DNA from: Pseudomonadota bacterium
GTDB taxonomy: Bacteria > Pseudomonadota > Alphaproteobacteria > Caulobacterales > Aquidulcibacteraceae
Length of the DNA stretch: 64,000 bases
NCBI GenBank assembly: GCA_020161405.1
Contig: JAIUOD010000001.1
Coordinates: forward strand, 868,001-932,000
Reading direction: 5' to 3'
Shown piece after piece: positions 53,306 through 63,386 of this stretch (position 1 is its first letter; each line of letters begins with the position of its first letter). Both the position numbers and the translations under genes were made by a program. The notes beneath the pieces were generated by a model. That model had not been told where the DNA came from and made no database searches. It saw only the letters and a list, made by a program, of their open reading frames with translations.

Positions 53306-54118
53306 TTATTTTAAAATCATAAAATAACCAAGCATAACAATCCCAAGAATAATTCTATACCATGCAAAAGGTGTGAAGCCTTTTTTGGTTACATAATTCA
53401 AGAATGGTTTGATAACTATAATTGCGGAAATAAATGAAATTATAAAACCAATGGCGATTGTTATAATTTCATTTCCGCCTTGCGCCATTAATTCGTGACG
53501 CCCTTTATAGGCTTCATAAACAAAGACACCAAGCATAGTGGGAATGGCCAAAAAGAATGAAAATTCTGCGGCAGCTTTGCGCTCAACACCCATAAAAAGC
53601 GCGCCAATAATTGTTGCGCCAGAGCGTGATGTTCCAGGTATCATCGCCAAACATTGAACAAGGCCAATTTTAAAGGCGGTGATTAAATCAATATCTTCAA
53701 CTTCCTTGAATTTAACTTGGTGCGTATATTTTTCTGCAACGATAATGATAATTCCGCCGATGATTGCGGTAATTGCAACCACGATTGGTGAAAACAAAAC
53801 CTCTTTAATAAAATCATGCGCCACTGCACCGATTATCATTGCCGGGAAAAAGGCCACCAAAATCGACAATACAAACATTTGTGCCGATTTTTTAGATGGC
53901 AAATCCAATGCTACGCGCAATAGTTTTTGAAAATATAATACACATACCGCTAAAATCGCGCCTAATTGTATCATTGTATCAAATGCTTCTGGCGCTTTAT
54001 ATTTCAACAATTCTTCGGCCAAAATTAAATGACCAGTTGAAGAAACAGGAAGAAATTCAGTTAGGCCTTCAATGATACCAAGGATGATTGCGTAAATATA
54101 ATCAGAAAATTGTTGCAT
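53306..54118 (-). CDS. uppP: undecaprenyl-diphosphatase
   Basis: This 270-residue integral membrane protein has about eight segments. Conserved motifs are IIEGLTEFLPVSSTGHL and PGTSRSGATIIGAL, the active site of UppP/BacA. It recycles the lipid carrier for peptidoglycan and O-antigen synthesis. The initiator at 54118 is preferred over a TTG five codons upstream. The 3' end is 1 bp from the convergent small membrane-protein gene. Confidence 0.97.
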   Translation of the reverse strand: MQQFSDYIYAIILGIIEGLTEFLPVSSTGHLILAEELLKYKAPEAFDTMIQLGAILAVCVLYFQKLLRVALDLPSKKSAQMFVLSILVAFFPAMIIGAVAHDFIKEVLFSPIVVAITAIIGGIIIIVAEKYTHQVKFKEVEDIDLITAFKIGLVQCLAMIPGTSRSGATIIGALFMGVERKAAAEFSFFLAIPTMLGVFVYEAYKGRHELMAQGGNEIITIAIGFIISFISAIIVIKPFLNYVTKKGFTPFAWYRIILGIVMLGYFMILK

Positions 54119-54341
54119 GAAATTTGATTGCACAATTTGAATTTAATTCCAATTACTAAATATGTGGCAATAATGCGCCCTAATAATTCAAATCACCTGA
54201 CTAAATTTTGTGCATATTTTAGATTTGACGGGTTTTGCGCGATAAAATAGGGCGCAAAAATACCCTATATTGTAATTTTGGCTTGCATAAAAGATTTTGC
54301 CAGATAAAAAGCCCAAAAGACTTAGAATAAAGAGTATTATT

Positions 54342-55757
54342 ATGGCCGAGCCAATGTTGAAATTCGTAAATCTTGACCAACAAATGCCACAAAAACGTGA
54401 GGCAGATGAACGTAATAAAGATTTCTTGGAAATTTATGGCGAATTCATTTTGGCAAAGGCCGAAGAACAGGCTTCGCGTTGTTCGCAATGTGGCGTTCCA
54501 TTCTGTCAATCTGGCTGCCCGCTTCAAAATAATATTCCCGATTGGCTAAAACTTACAGCAACAGGTCGCCTTGAAGAAGCCTATGCGCTTTCATCGGCGA
54601 CTAATCCATTACCTGAAATTTGTGGTCGTATTTGCCCACAAGATAGATTGTGTGAAGGTTCTTGTGTAATCGAACAATCAACTCATGGCAGCGTAACAAT
54701 TGGTGCGGTTGAACGTTTTCTAACTGAAACAGCGTTCAAAAATGGCTGGGTTGCTGATTTGGCGGCAGGTAAGCAAAGAAATCAATCAGTGGCGATTATT
54801 GGTGCTGGCCCTGCGGGGATTGCGGCGGCGCAATTGCTTTTGGGTTTGGGTTATAAAATCACAATTTATGATCGCCATGATCGCGCAGGTGGCTTGCTGA
54901 TTTATGGAATACCGGGCTTTAAGTTAGAAAAGGATGTGGTTTTACGCCGCCAAGAGCAATTGGAAAAAGCGGGCGTAACTTTCAAACTTGGCGTTGATAT
55001 TGGCAAAGACACAAAATTTGCCGACATCAAGAAAAAACATGATGCAGTTTTGATCGCAACGGGCGTTTATAAAGCGCGCAATCTTGGCCTTGCGGGTGAT
55101 GAAGCGGCAATTCCTGCGTTAAAATATTTGATAGCGTCAAATAAAACCAGCCTTGGTGATAAGGTCAAAGAATTTGAAAGCGGTGAATTAGACGCAAAAG
55201 ACAAAAATGTTGTTGTTGTTGGCGGCGGTGATACCGCAATGGATTGTGTAAGAACCGCAATTCGCCAAGGCGCAAAAAATGTAACCTGTCTTTACCGCCG
55301 TGACCGCGCCAATATGCCAGGTTCGGCCCGCGAAGTAAAAAATGCCGAGGAAGAAGGTGTGGTTTTCAACTGGCTATCCGCGCCAAAAAATTTGGTTCTT
55401 GAAAAAGGTAAGATTACTGGCCTTCAAGTTGCCAAAATGCGCCTTACAGAAGCCGATTCTTCTGGTCGTAAAGGTATTGAAGAAATCAAAAATTCAGAAG
55501 AATTTATTGCCGCCGATATGGTAATTGGCGCACTTGGCTTCGAACCAGAAGAATTACCAACCTATTTCAACGAACCTGATTTAAAAGTCACAAAATGGGG
55601 CACAATCAAAGCCCATGCCACCACCGCAATGACATCAATCGATGGCGTATTCGCGGCTGGCGACATTGTTCGCGGTGCATCACTTGTTGTTTGGGCGCTT
55701 AAAGACGGCAAGGAAGCTGCTGGCGCAATCCATAATTATCTTAAAGCTAAAGCTTAA
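54342..55757 (+). CDS. gltD: glutamate synthase small subunit
   Basis: This encodes 471 residues. N-terminal iron-sulfur cysteines lie in RCSQCGVPFCQSGCP and CGRICPQDRLCEGSC. Two nucleotide-binding folds follow: IIGAGPAGIAAAQLLLGLG for FAD and VVVVGGGDTAMDCVRTA for NADPH. It passes electrons to GltB for glutamate formation from glutamine and 2-oxoglutarate. The first 15 codons of the longer frame are rejected because the family starts at about MAEPMLKF. It precedes gltB by 11 bp, the reverse of the usual gltB-gltD order. Confidence 0.96.
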   Translation: MAEPMLKFVNLDQQMPQKREADERNKDFLEIYGEFILAKAEEQASRCSQCGVPFCQSGCPLQNNIPDWLKLTATGRLEEAYALSSATNPLPEICGRICPQDRLCEGSCVIEQSTHGSVTIGAVERFLTETAFKNGWVADLAAGKQRNQSVAIIGAGPAGIAAAQLLLGLGYKITIYDRHDRAGGLLIYGIPGFKLEKDVVLRRQEQLEKAGVTFKLGVDIGKDTKFADIKKKHDAVLIATGVYKARNLGLAGDEAAIPALKYLIASNKTSLGDKVKEFESGELDAKDKNVVVVGGGDTAMDCVRTAIRQGAKNVTCLYRRDRANMPGSAREVKNAEEEGVVFNWLSAPKNLVLEKGKITGLQVAKMRLTEADSSGRKGIEEIKNSEEFIAADMVIGALGFEPEELPTYFNEPDLKVTKWGTIKAHATTAMTSIDGVFAAGDIVRGASLVVWALKDGKEAAGAIHNYLKAKA

Positions 55758-55768
55758 GGCGAAATCCA

Positions 55769-58700
55769 ATGAAAAAAACCTTTGATAAAATCTCACCTGA
55801 AACTCAAAACTATCTTGCAAACCGTGAGAAATTGATTGAGGCCTCTTGCTATAATCCAGAAGATGAAAAAGATTCATGCGGCGTTGGTTTAATTGTCGCC
55901 CTTGATAGTGCGCCGCGCCGCGAAATCGTAACCATGGCGCTTAAAGCCTTGAAAAATGTTTGGCACAGGGGCGCGGTTGACGCCGATGGAAAAACTGGTG
56001 ATGGCGCGGGTATTCGCATTGATGTTCCCCAAGAATTTTTCCGTGAACAAGTTGAATTAACAGGTAATCGCCCGGGTGATGAACCAATTTGCGTTGGTCA
56101 AATCTTCTTGCCACGTACCGATTTTGGCGCACAAGAACTTGCAAGGACTATCGTAGAGCGTGAAGTTTTGCATTCTGGCTTCTTCATGTATGGTTGGCGC
56201 CAAGTTCCTGTTGATATTTCTGTTATTGGCACAAAAGCCAATGATACACGCCCTGAAATCGAACAAATACTTTTCTATGATCCAGAAGAGCGTGAACCAA
56301 AAGAATTGGAACGCGCGCTTTATCTCTGCCGCCGCCGCATTGAAAAACATGCATTAGCCGCTAATTTATTGGATTTTTATATCTGTTCATTCTCAAGCCG
56401 ATCATTAATTTATAAAGGCATGTTCTTGGCGGAACATATTGATACTTTTTACCCTGATTTACAGGATGAAAGATTTGTTTCATCAGTTGCCATTTTCCAC
56501 CAAAGATATTCAACCAATACATTCCCGCAATGGCGCCTTGCGCAGCCTTTTAGAATGTTGGCCCATAATGGTGAAATCAACACAATTAAAGGCAATATCA
56601 ATTGGATGAAATCCCACCAAATCCGCATGGCAAGTCACGTATTTGGTGAATATCAGGCCGATATTAAACCAGTTATTCAACCTGGGTCGTCTGATTCTGC
56701 TGCACTTGATGCGGCTTGTGAAATTTTGGTTCGTGCTGGTCGTTCTGCGCCAATGGCAAAGGCATTATTAGTGCCAGAAGCTTGGGCAAAACATGAAACC
56801 GTCATGAAGCCATCGCACCGCGCACTTTATGCTTATTGCAATGCAGTTATGGAACCTTGGGACGGACCTGCTGCACTTGCAATGTTTGATGGTCGTTGGG
56901 CGGTTGCAGGTTTGGATAGAAATGGTCTTCGTCCCGCACGCTATTCAATCACCGATGATGGAATTTGGGCGGTTGGTTCAGAAACGGGCATGGTTCCGCT
57001 TGAAAACAAAAAAGTAATTGAACATGGTGCATTAGGCCCTGGGCAAATGATGGCTTATGATAGCCATAAAAAGAAATTTTATCGCCATGAACAAATTGTT
57101 GATAAACTTGCCGAAGCCCATCCTTATGAAAAATGGCTTGAAAATGTTCTTGAACTTGAAGAGCGTTGCGGCCCAGGGCCAGAACCAAGACTTTACGAAA
57201 AATCAGAAATGATTAAACGCCAAATCGGCGCTGGTCTTTCATTCGAAGAATTGGAAATGATACTTGCCCCAATGGCGGAAGAAGGCAAAGAAGCCATTGG
57301 CTCAATGGGTGATGATAGCCCATTGGCGGTTTTATCAAAACGCTATCGCCCATTATCGCATTATTTCAAACAAAATTTCAGCCAAGTAACTAACCCGCCA
57401 ATTGATCCATTGCGCGAAGAAAAAGTGATGTCTTTGAAAACACGCTTTAAAAACCTTGGCAATATTTTGGCGCAAGATGAAACCCAAACCGAAGTATTTG
57501 TGGTCGAAAGCCCATTCCTAACCACTGGAATGTACGAACGCATGTTGCCAATCATGGGCGATAGCGTGGCAATCATTGATTGCTCTTTCGAAAAACCAAA
57601 ATCGGTAAAAGGCGCGGGTAAAGCAATGCGCGAAGCAATCGACAGAATTCGCGCAGAGGCCGAGGATGCCGTGCGTTCTGGTAAATCGCAAATTATTCTT
57701 ACCGATGAAAAACAAAGCCAAGACCGTATGGCAACGCCAATGATTTTGGCAACTGGCGGCGTTCATGCGCATTTGGTTGAAAAAGGTTTACGTTCTTATT
57801 GCTCTATTATCACACGTTCTGCTGAATGTTTGGATACGCAATATTTTGCGGTTTTGGTTTCGGTTGGCGCAACTTGTATCAATCCATATTTGGCACAAGA
57901 AACCATTGCTGATCGTCATGCACGTGGCCTTTTGGGTAATTTAACCTTGGGTCAAGCATGTGTGAATTACAAAAAAGCCATCGAAGCGGGGCTTATGAAA
58001 ATCCTATCAAAAATGGGGATTTCGGTTATCGCATCTTATCGCGGTGGTTATAATTTTGAAGCACTTGGCCTATCGCGCGCCCTTGTTTCTGAATTCTTCC
58101 CTGGTATGGCGTCAAGGGTTTCAGGTATTGGCCTGATTGGTATTGCCATTAAATGCTATGAATTGCATGATAAGGCATGGGATAATCCACAAAGCGTTCT
58201 GCCAATTGGTGGGCTTTATAAATCACGCGCCTCTGGTGAAATGCACGCTTTAGAAGCAAAACAAATTCACCTTTTGCAATCTTCGGTCAATGAGGGTTCT
58301 TATCCGATGTATAAAAAATATGTCGAAAGCCTATCGGGTCGTGATGCGGTGCAAATTCGTGATTTATTGGATTTCAAACCAAAGCAAAAATCAATTGCCC
58401 TTGAAGAAGTTGAAAGCATAAATGAAATTCGCAAACGCTTTATCACCCCTGGTATGTCATTGGGCGCATTAAGTCCTGAGGCACACGGCACATTAAATAT
58501 TGCCATGAACCGCATTGGCGCGAAATCGGTTTCGGGTGAAGGCGGTGAAGACCGCGCGCGTTATCAACCACTTCCAAATGGTGACAATCCAAATTCGGCA
58601 ATTAAACAGGTGGCATCGGGGCGTTTCGGCGTTACTGCAGAATATCTAAATCAATGCCGTGAAATTGAAATTAAAGTTGCTCAAGGTGCAAAACCGGGCG

Positions 58701-60313
58701 AGGGTGGTCAATTACCAGGCTTTAAAGTTACCGAACTTATCGCTAAACTTCGCCATGCAACACCGGGCGTAACCTTGATTTCACCGCCGCCACATCATGA
58801 TATTTATTCAATCGAAGATTTGGCACAATTGATTTATGATTTAAAACAAATCAACCCACAGGCCAAAGTTTGCGTTAAACTTGTTTCCCAATCAGGCGTT
58901 GGCACGGTTGCGGCGGGTGTCGCCAAAGCAAAAGCAGATATTATCCTTATATCTGGTGGCGTTGGTGGAACTGGCGCAAGCCCACAAACATCAATTAAAT
59001 ACGCAGGTATGCCATGGGAAATCGGCCTTGCAGAGGCACATCAGGTTTTGACATTAAACAACCTTCGTGAAGGTGTAATGCTACGTACCGATGGTGGTTT
59101 GCGCACTGGCCGCGATATTGTTATTGCGGCAATGCTTGGCGCTGAAGAATATGGAATTGGCACGGCTTCTTTGGTTGCAATGGGCTGTATTATGGTGCGC
59201 CAATGCCATTCAAACACTTGCCCCGTTGGGGTTTGTGTGCAAAATGAAGAATTGCGCAAAAAATTCACAGGCACACCTGAAAAAGTGGTAAACCTTATGA
59301 GTTTTGTTGCCGAAGAAGTGCGTGAAATTCTTGCAAGCCTTGGCTTCACAAGCCTGCACCAAGTTATTGGGCGTACTGATTTATTGGCACAAATTTCACG
59401 CGGCCCTGCCAATGTTGATGATTTAGATTTAAATCCGCTTTTGGTGCGCGTTGAAGGTTTTACAGAAATTGATTATTCAAAACAGCGTGGACGTGTTGAA
59501 GTTCCCGACACATTGGATAGTCAAATTTTGCGCGATGCAGGCCCATTCTTTGAACGCGGCGAAAAAATGCAGGTTGCGTATCGCGTTCGCAACGTACAGC
59601 GCGCAATCGGCACACGTTCATCATCGGCAATCGTGCGCAAATTTGGCATGGATGCATTAGCGGATGGTCGCTTGACTGTAAAACTTGAAGGTTCATGCGG
59701 GCAATCACTTGGTGCTTTTGGCGTTAAGGGTCTTACGCTTGATGTGGTTGGCGATGCCAATGATTATGTTGGCAAAGGGCTATCGGGGGCAACAATTTGC
59801 TTTCGCCCTTCGCGTTCATCAGGTTTAAAGCCTGATAAAAACAATATTATTGGCAATACTTGTTTATATGGCGCAACTTCTGGCAATCTTTATGCATCTG
59901 GTCGCGGTGGTGAAAGATTTGCGGTTCGTAATTCAGGCGCAAGTGCGGTTGTTGAAGGTCTTGGCGCCAATGGTTGCGAATATATGACAGGCGGAAATGT
60001 TGTTGTCCTTGGCAATATTGGCGATAATTTTGCCGCAGGTATGACAGGCGGTATGGCATTCTTATGGGTAAAAAATAAGAATACAAAAAATTATATTAAT
60101 CCTGAAAGTGTTATAATTCAAAATATCCAAACCCCATATTGGGAAAGCCATTTGCGTTCATTAATCGAAGCACATGTCGAAAATACCAATTCACCAATTG
60201 GGCGCGAAATATTGGAAAATTGGCAAGAGGAATTGCAAAATTTCTGGCAAATTGTTCCAAAAGAAATGCTCTCAAGGCTTGAAAACCCTTTAACATTGAT
60301 GGCGGCAGAATAA
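55769..60313 (+). CDS. gltB: glutamate synthase large subunit
   Basis: This encodes 1514 residues, full length. A short propeptide (1-36) precedes the nucleophile Cys37 (DSCGVGLIV) of the N-terminal amidotransferase domain. The FMN domain has GVGGTGASPQTSIKYAG, and the 3Fe-4S cluster site is CIMVRQCHSNTCPVGVC. A C-terminal beta-helix (GXXG repeats) ends the protein. It works with GltD. A long inverted repeat after the stop is the probable terminator. Confidence 0.98.
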   Translation: MKKTFDKISPETQNYLANREKLIEASCYNPEDEKDSCGVGLIVALDSAPRREIVTMALKALKNVWHRGAVDADGKTGDGAGIRIDVPQEFFREQVELTGNRPGDEPICVGQIFLPRTDFGAQELARTIVEREVLHSGFFMYGWRQVPVDISVIGTKANDTRPEIEQILFYDPEEREPKELERALYLCRRRIEKHALAANLLDFYICSFSSRSLIYKGMFLAEHIDTFYPDLQDERFVSSVAIFHQRYSTNTFPQWRLAQPFRMLAHNGEINTIKGNINWMKSHQIRMASHVFGEYQADIKPVIQPGSSDSAALDAACEILVRAGRSAPMAKALLVPEAWAKHETVMKPSHRALYAYCNAVMEPWDGPAALAMFDGRWAVAGLDRNGLRPARYSITDDGIWAVGSETGMVPLENKKVIEHGALGPGQMMAYDSHKKKFYRHEQIVDKLAEAHPYEKWLENVLELEERCGPGPEPRLYEKSEMIKRQIGAGLSFEELEMILAPMAEEGKEAIGSMGDDSPLAVLSKRYRPLSHYFKQNFSQVTNPPIDPLREEKVMSLKTRFKNLGNILAQDETQTEVFVVESPFLTTGMYERMLPIMGDSVAIIDCSFEKPKSVKGAGKAMREAIDRIRAEAEDAVRSGKSQIILTDEKQSQDRMATPMILATGGVHAHLVEKGLRSYCSIITRSAECLDTQYFAVLVSVGATCINPYLAQETIADRHARGLLGNLTLGQACVNYKKAIEAGLMKILSKMGISVIASYRGGYNFEALGLSRALVSEFFPGMASRVSGIGLIGIAIKCYELHDKAWDNPQSVLPIGGLYKSRASGEMHALEAKQIHLLQSSVNEGSYPMYKKYVESLSGRDAVQIRDLLDFKPKQKSIALEEVESINEIRKRFITPGMSLGALSPEAHGTLNIAMNRIGAKSVSGEGGEDRARYQPLPNGDNPNSAIKQVASGRFGVTAEYLNQCREIEIKVAQGAKPGEGGQLPGFKVTELIAKLRHATPGVTLISPPPHHDIYSIEDLAQLIYDLKQINPQAKVCVKLVSQSGVGTVAAGVAKAKADIILISGGVGGTGASPQTSIKYAGMPWEIGLAEAHQVLTLNNLREGVMLRTDGGLRTGRDIVIAAMLGAEEYGIGTASLVAMGCIMVRQCHSNTCPVGVCVQNEELRKKFTGTPEKVVNLMSFVAEEVREILASLGFTSLHQVIGRTDLLAQISRGPANVDDLDLNPLLVRVEGFTEIDYSKQRGRVEVPDTLDSQILRDAGPFFERGEKMQVAYRVRNVQRAIGTRSSSAIVRKFGMDALADGRLTVKLEGSCGQSLGAFGVKGLTLDVVGDANDYVGKGLSGATICFRPSRSSGLKPDKNNIIGNTCLYGATSGNLYASGRGGERFAVRNSGASAVVEGLGANGCEYMTGGNVVVLGNIGDNFAAGMTGGMAFLWVKNKNTKNYINPESVIIQNIQTPYWESHLRSLIEAHVENTNSPIGREILENWQEELQNFWQIVPKEMLSRLENPLTLMAAE

Positions 60314-60321
60314 TTAAGCGA

Positions 60322-60358
60322 ATAAAATGCCTACCCCTATAAACGGCGGGCATTTTAT
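60322..60358 (+). terminator. possible terminator after gltB
   Basis: A perfect 10-bp stem (ATAAAATGCC at 60322-60331 and GGCATTTTAT at 60349-60358) has a 17-base loop. The distal arm contributes a short T-run. It lies 9 bp after the gltB stop. The loop is long, so this is a weaker terminator than the GC-rich ones elsewhere. Confidence 0.55.
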
Positions 60359-60447
60359 GTAAACCTCTTAATGTAAAAAGCATTTAAAGACGTATAAGAA
60401 TGCCATGCTGCGGTAGCATAGTATTGATTTGATTTTACGTGGTTTTT

Positions 60448-61209
60448 ATGCGCTTTTTTTGGAATGATTATTTAAAAAATATTGGCCTTTACATTATGTT
60501 AGGGTTGCTTTCTGGTTGTTCAACAATTCCTGAGGACAAGGGGAACTTAACCAATTATGCAAATTTTAATGATGTTTCTGGTGTTGCATCAAAATTCAAA
60601 TCTTTCTCAGTTAAAGAAAAATTGAAAAACTATGATAGCATTTATATCGCCCCAACCATAATTGATAAAAAAGTTTTAGATAAAGTTGGTGATGCGCGTA
60701 TTGATTTAGTCGCTAATTTAATAGACCGAACAATATGCATGAATTTAGCGAAAAGCTATGAAATACTAAGTGCAAAAAGCGATAATGCTTTATCTATGAA
60801 ATTATATATAACCGATTTTGAACCTACGGGACGTGCGGCATCTACTATATCTTCGGCGATATTTGTGCGTGTTCCAATTGGCCTTGGGATGTTATCGGCA
60901 GAGGGTGAAATTACTGCAAATAATACAGGGCAATTGATGGCTATTCAATGGTCACACAAAGCGGCACCAGTTTTAAATAATGGCGGTCTATCAAAAATAA
61001 GTGATGCATATATATTTGCATCCGAATTTGCAAATAAAGCCTCTAAACTTGCGCAACCTGAAGGTGATAAAAATACTCAAGAAGATATTATAAAATTACG
61101 CCAGAAGTTTTGTATCGATAATTATGGCAAGGGTACTGCTGCTATGGGGTTCTCACAAATTGGTGCCCCTCCTGAAATGTTTGATAAGGGAAAAGACATT
61201 CCGAAATAG
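60448..61209 (+). CDS. DUF3313-like lipoprotein
   Basis: This encodes 253 residues. The signal IGLYIMLGLLSGCST has a lipobox (LLSGC). The domain reads YDSIYIAPTIIDKKVLD, FEPTGRAASTISSAIFVRVPIGLGMLS and AAPVLNNGGLSKISDAYIFASEFA, which matches my picture of DUF3313 outer-membrane lipoproteins. A GTG three codons upstream is possible. The function of the family is not established. The gene stands alone between gltB and the MATE gene. Confidence 0.75.
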   Translation: MRFFWNDYLKNIGLYIMLGLLSGCSTIPEDKGNLTNYANFNDVSGVASKFKSFSVKEKLKNYDSIYIAPTIIDKKVLDKVGDARIDLVANLIDRTICMNLAKSYEILSAKSDNALSMKLYITDFEPTGRAASTISSAIFVRVPIGLGMLSAEGEITANNTGQLMAIQWSHKAAPVLNNGGLSKISDAYIFASEFANKASKLAQPEGDKNTQEDIIKLRQKFCIDNYGKGTAAMGFSQIGAPPEMFDKGKDIPK

Positions 61210-61256
61210 GTATCGCTTTGGTTTACCTATTACTTATATTGTGATAGGCGCACTTA

Positions 61257-62624
61257 ATGCAAATCAATCTCAAAAAATGGCAAGATGAAATTTTGGCCAC
61301 GCTTATTTTGGCGTGGCCTATTATCTTGTCTAATCTTGCCCAAATGTTGATAAATTCAACTGATGTTTTCTTGCTTGGCCATTATAGCGAAAGCGCATTG
61401 GCAGCATCTGCTATTGGAACGGGTATTGTGATTACGCCATTAGTTATTGGATATGGCCTTATTTCTGCTTCATCTGCGATGATTGCAACCCAAAAAGGTA
61501 AAATGGCGCATTCAGTGCGCGATGTGCGCCGAAGTGTTCGCGCAAGCATGTGGATTGCAATCTTATTTTCAATTCCAATAATGGTACTGCTTTGGTTTAG
61601 TGAAGCTATTGCGGTTTCTATGGGTATTAAGCCTGACCTTGCAAAAGATGTTGGTATTTTTGTTCGCGCATTAGAATTTGAAATCATGCCTGCGCTTTTG
61701 GCGCTTAGCTTGCGAAATTTTGTTACCGCGCTTCATGCGCCAATTTGGGCAACATTAATAAGTGTTATAAGCGTTATTTGTAATGCAATAATAAATTATG
61801 GCCTTATTTTTGGTAATTTTGGCTTGCCGGAACTTGGTCTATTTGGCGCGGGCCTTGGCTCATCGATTACAAATTTAATTGCGCTTTTGGGCATAGTTTT
61901 AGTTGTCGCGCTTAAAAAGCCTTTTCGAAAATATTATATTTTTGGCAATTTTTGGCGAATTGATTGGGCAAGAATTATAAAAATGCTAAAAATTGGTGCG
62001 CCAATTTCGCTGCAATGGGGCTTTGAAGTTTCGGTATTTTCGGGCGCGGTTTTCCTAATGGGTCTTATAAGCACGCAATCGGCGGCGGGCCATGCAATTG
62101 CAATCCAAATTGTTTCAATGACCTTCATGGTTCCCATGTCTATTGCACAGGCGGCAACTGTGCGTGTTGGTAATGCTTTTGGGCGCAAAGATAAAATGTC
62201 AATTTCATATGCTGGCTGGTCGGCATTCATTGTTTCAATGCTTTTTATGTCAAGCACGGGTTTTTTAATCTTTATTTACGCAGAACCATTGGCGCAATTA
62301 TTCATTGATAAAAATGTTGAAAATAGCGCAATTGTTATTGCCCTTGCGATTGGTTTTATAAAAATTGGCGGTCTTTTCCAAATCGCAGATGGCGCCCAAG
62401 TGGTTGGCGCAGGAATGCTTCGTGGCCTACATGATACAAAATGGGCGATGATATTCGCAGGTATCGGTTATTGGGGCGTCGGAATTGGGGTTGGTTCCTA
62501 CCTTGCCTTTGTCGCTAATATGGCAGGAAATGGCATTTGGATTGGCCTTGCCGTCGGCCTTGGCGTTGTTGCAATATTAATGATCACAAGATGGTCAATG
62601 CGCGAAAAACTAAACCTCTGCTAA
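61257..62624 (+). CDS. MATE family multidrug/Na+ antiporter
   Basis: This 455-residue protein has twelve membrane segments in two homologous halves. ILAWPIILSNLAQMLINSTDVFLLGHYSESALAA and the second-half GAPISLQWGFEVSVF are typical of NorM-type MATE exporters. It expels cationic drugs or metabolites in exchange for Na+ or H+. The start has no obvious upstream competitor. A GC-rich hairpin without T-run follows the stop. Confidence 0.93.
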   Translation: MQINLKKWQDEILATLILAWPIILSNLAQMLINSTDVFLLGHYSESALAASAIGTGIVITPLVIGYGLISASSAMIATQKGKMAHSVRDVRRSVRASMWIAILFSIPIMVLLWFSEAIAVSMGIKPDLAKDVGIFVRALEFEIMPALLALSLRNFVTALHAPIWATLISVISVICNAIINYGLIFGNFGLPELGLFGAGLGSSITNLIALLGIVLVVALKKPFRKYYIFGNFWRIDWARIIKMLKIGAPISLQWGFEVSVFSGAVFLMGLISTQSAAGHAIAIQIVSMTFMVPMSIAQAATVRVGNAFGRKDKMSISYAGWSAFIVSMLFMSSTGFLIFIYAEPLAQLFIDKNVENSAIVIALAIGFIKIGGLFQIADGAQVVGAGMLRGLHDTKWAMIFAGIGYWGVGIGVGSYLAFVANMAGNGIWIGLAVGLGVVAILMITRWSMREKLNLC

Positions 62625-62631
62625 AAAAATA

Positions 62632-62648
62632 CCCCGCCAAAGGCGGGG
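62632..62648 (+). terminator. hairpin after the MATE gene, possible terminator
   Basis: CCCCGCC (62632-62638) pairs with GGCGGGG (62642-62648) around an AAA loop. It is preceded by an A7 run but followed by CAAGTTT, so it reads better as a terminator for the minus strand, where the A run becomes T7. Confidence 0.6.
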
Positions 62649-62680
62649 CAAGTTTCAGCGTAAAATCAAAAAAACAATGT

Positions 62681-62772
62681 CATAAAAAAGCAAAAACCAC
62701 GCTTTTTGATTTTTTATGTCCGCTTGAACTAACCCAAAAAGGTTTGACCCAAAGGGTCATATTTTTGGGTTA
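62681..62772. repeat. compound double-hairpin repeat, copy 2
   Basis: Hairpin 1 arms at 62681-62696 and 62703-62718 pair at 15 of 16 positions around the same CCACGC loop as copy 1. A linker contains CCGCTTGAAC. Hairpin 2 has perfect 11-bp arms TAACCCAAAAA (62730-62740) and TTTTTGGGTTA (62762-62772) enclosing GACCC-AAA-GGGTC (62746-62758). The element lies 6 bp from the stop of the XRE gene, just as copy 1 lies 5 bp from sdhA. Confidence 0.75.
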
Positions 62773-62778
62773 AGCGCA

Positions 62779-63171
62779 CTATGCCGCATCCGTTGCATCT
62801 TCTTCCATTGCTTTTGCAAGGTCAAGAAGGCGGCGACGTGGGCGTTCTGAAAGGCGGTAATAGGCGCGAATTAATTCGCGTGTCTCTTTTTGGCGCAATA
62901 AATCAGGGCTTATATCATCATGATCATTGGCAACTTGTGTGTTGGTTGCGGCAACATTTAAACCATCATAAAAATACTGAACAGGCACAGATAAAGCCGA
63001 TGACAATTCAAATAAACGGCTTGCGGTTATGCGATTTGCGCCACACTCGTATTTTTGAATTTGCTGGAAACGAATTCCGACGATATTTGCCAATTGCTGT
63101 TGTGTCATGCCAACAAGCCTGCGGCGGCGGCGTAATCTGCGGCCAACGTGAAGATCGATAGAAGTCGCCAT
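62779..63171 (-). CDS. XRE-family transcriptional regulator
   Basis: This encodes 130 residues. The helix-turn-helix (about 10-65) reads VGRRLRRRRRLVGMTQQQLA, NIVGIRFQQIQKYECGANR and ITASRLFELSSALSVP. This is the regulator type common in alphaproteobacteria. The C-terminal helix (LIRAYYRLSERPRRRLLDLAK) probably mediates dimer contacts. The ATG at 63171 is preceded by GGAG and preferred over an upstream TTG. It is divergent from the 3-hydroxyacyl-CoA dehydrogenase gene. Its targets are unknown. Confidence 0.9.
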   Translation of the reverse strand: MATSIDLHVGRRLRRRRRLVGMTQQQLANIVGIRFQQIQKYECGANRITASRLFELSSALSVPVQYFYDGLNVAATNTQVANDHDDISPDLLRQKETRELIRAYYRLSERPRRRLLDLAKAMEEDATDAA

Positions 63172-63386
63172 TTTATTCTCCAAATTATTTGGGTTGCCCC
63201 AAAATGATACATTTTCAACTTATGTGAGTTTATGTTTCAATCTTTGTGCCGAATTTGGAGAAAAGAAGGATAAAGTATTGCTGCAATGCACAATTTGCTT
63301 GCGCAATTTCCTACTTAAGCCTAATTTCCCACTTTCTATTTTGCGCTTATTTGATATGTTCACAGCGTAGTCACAAAGGTATAGAT

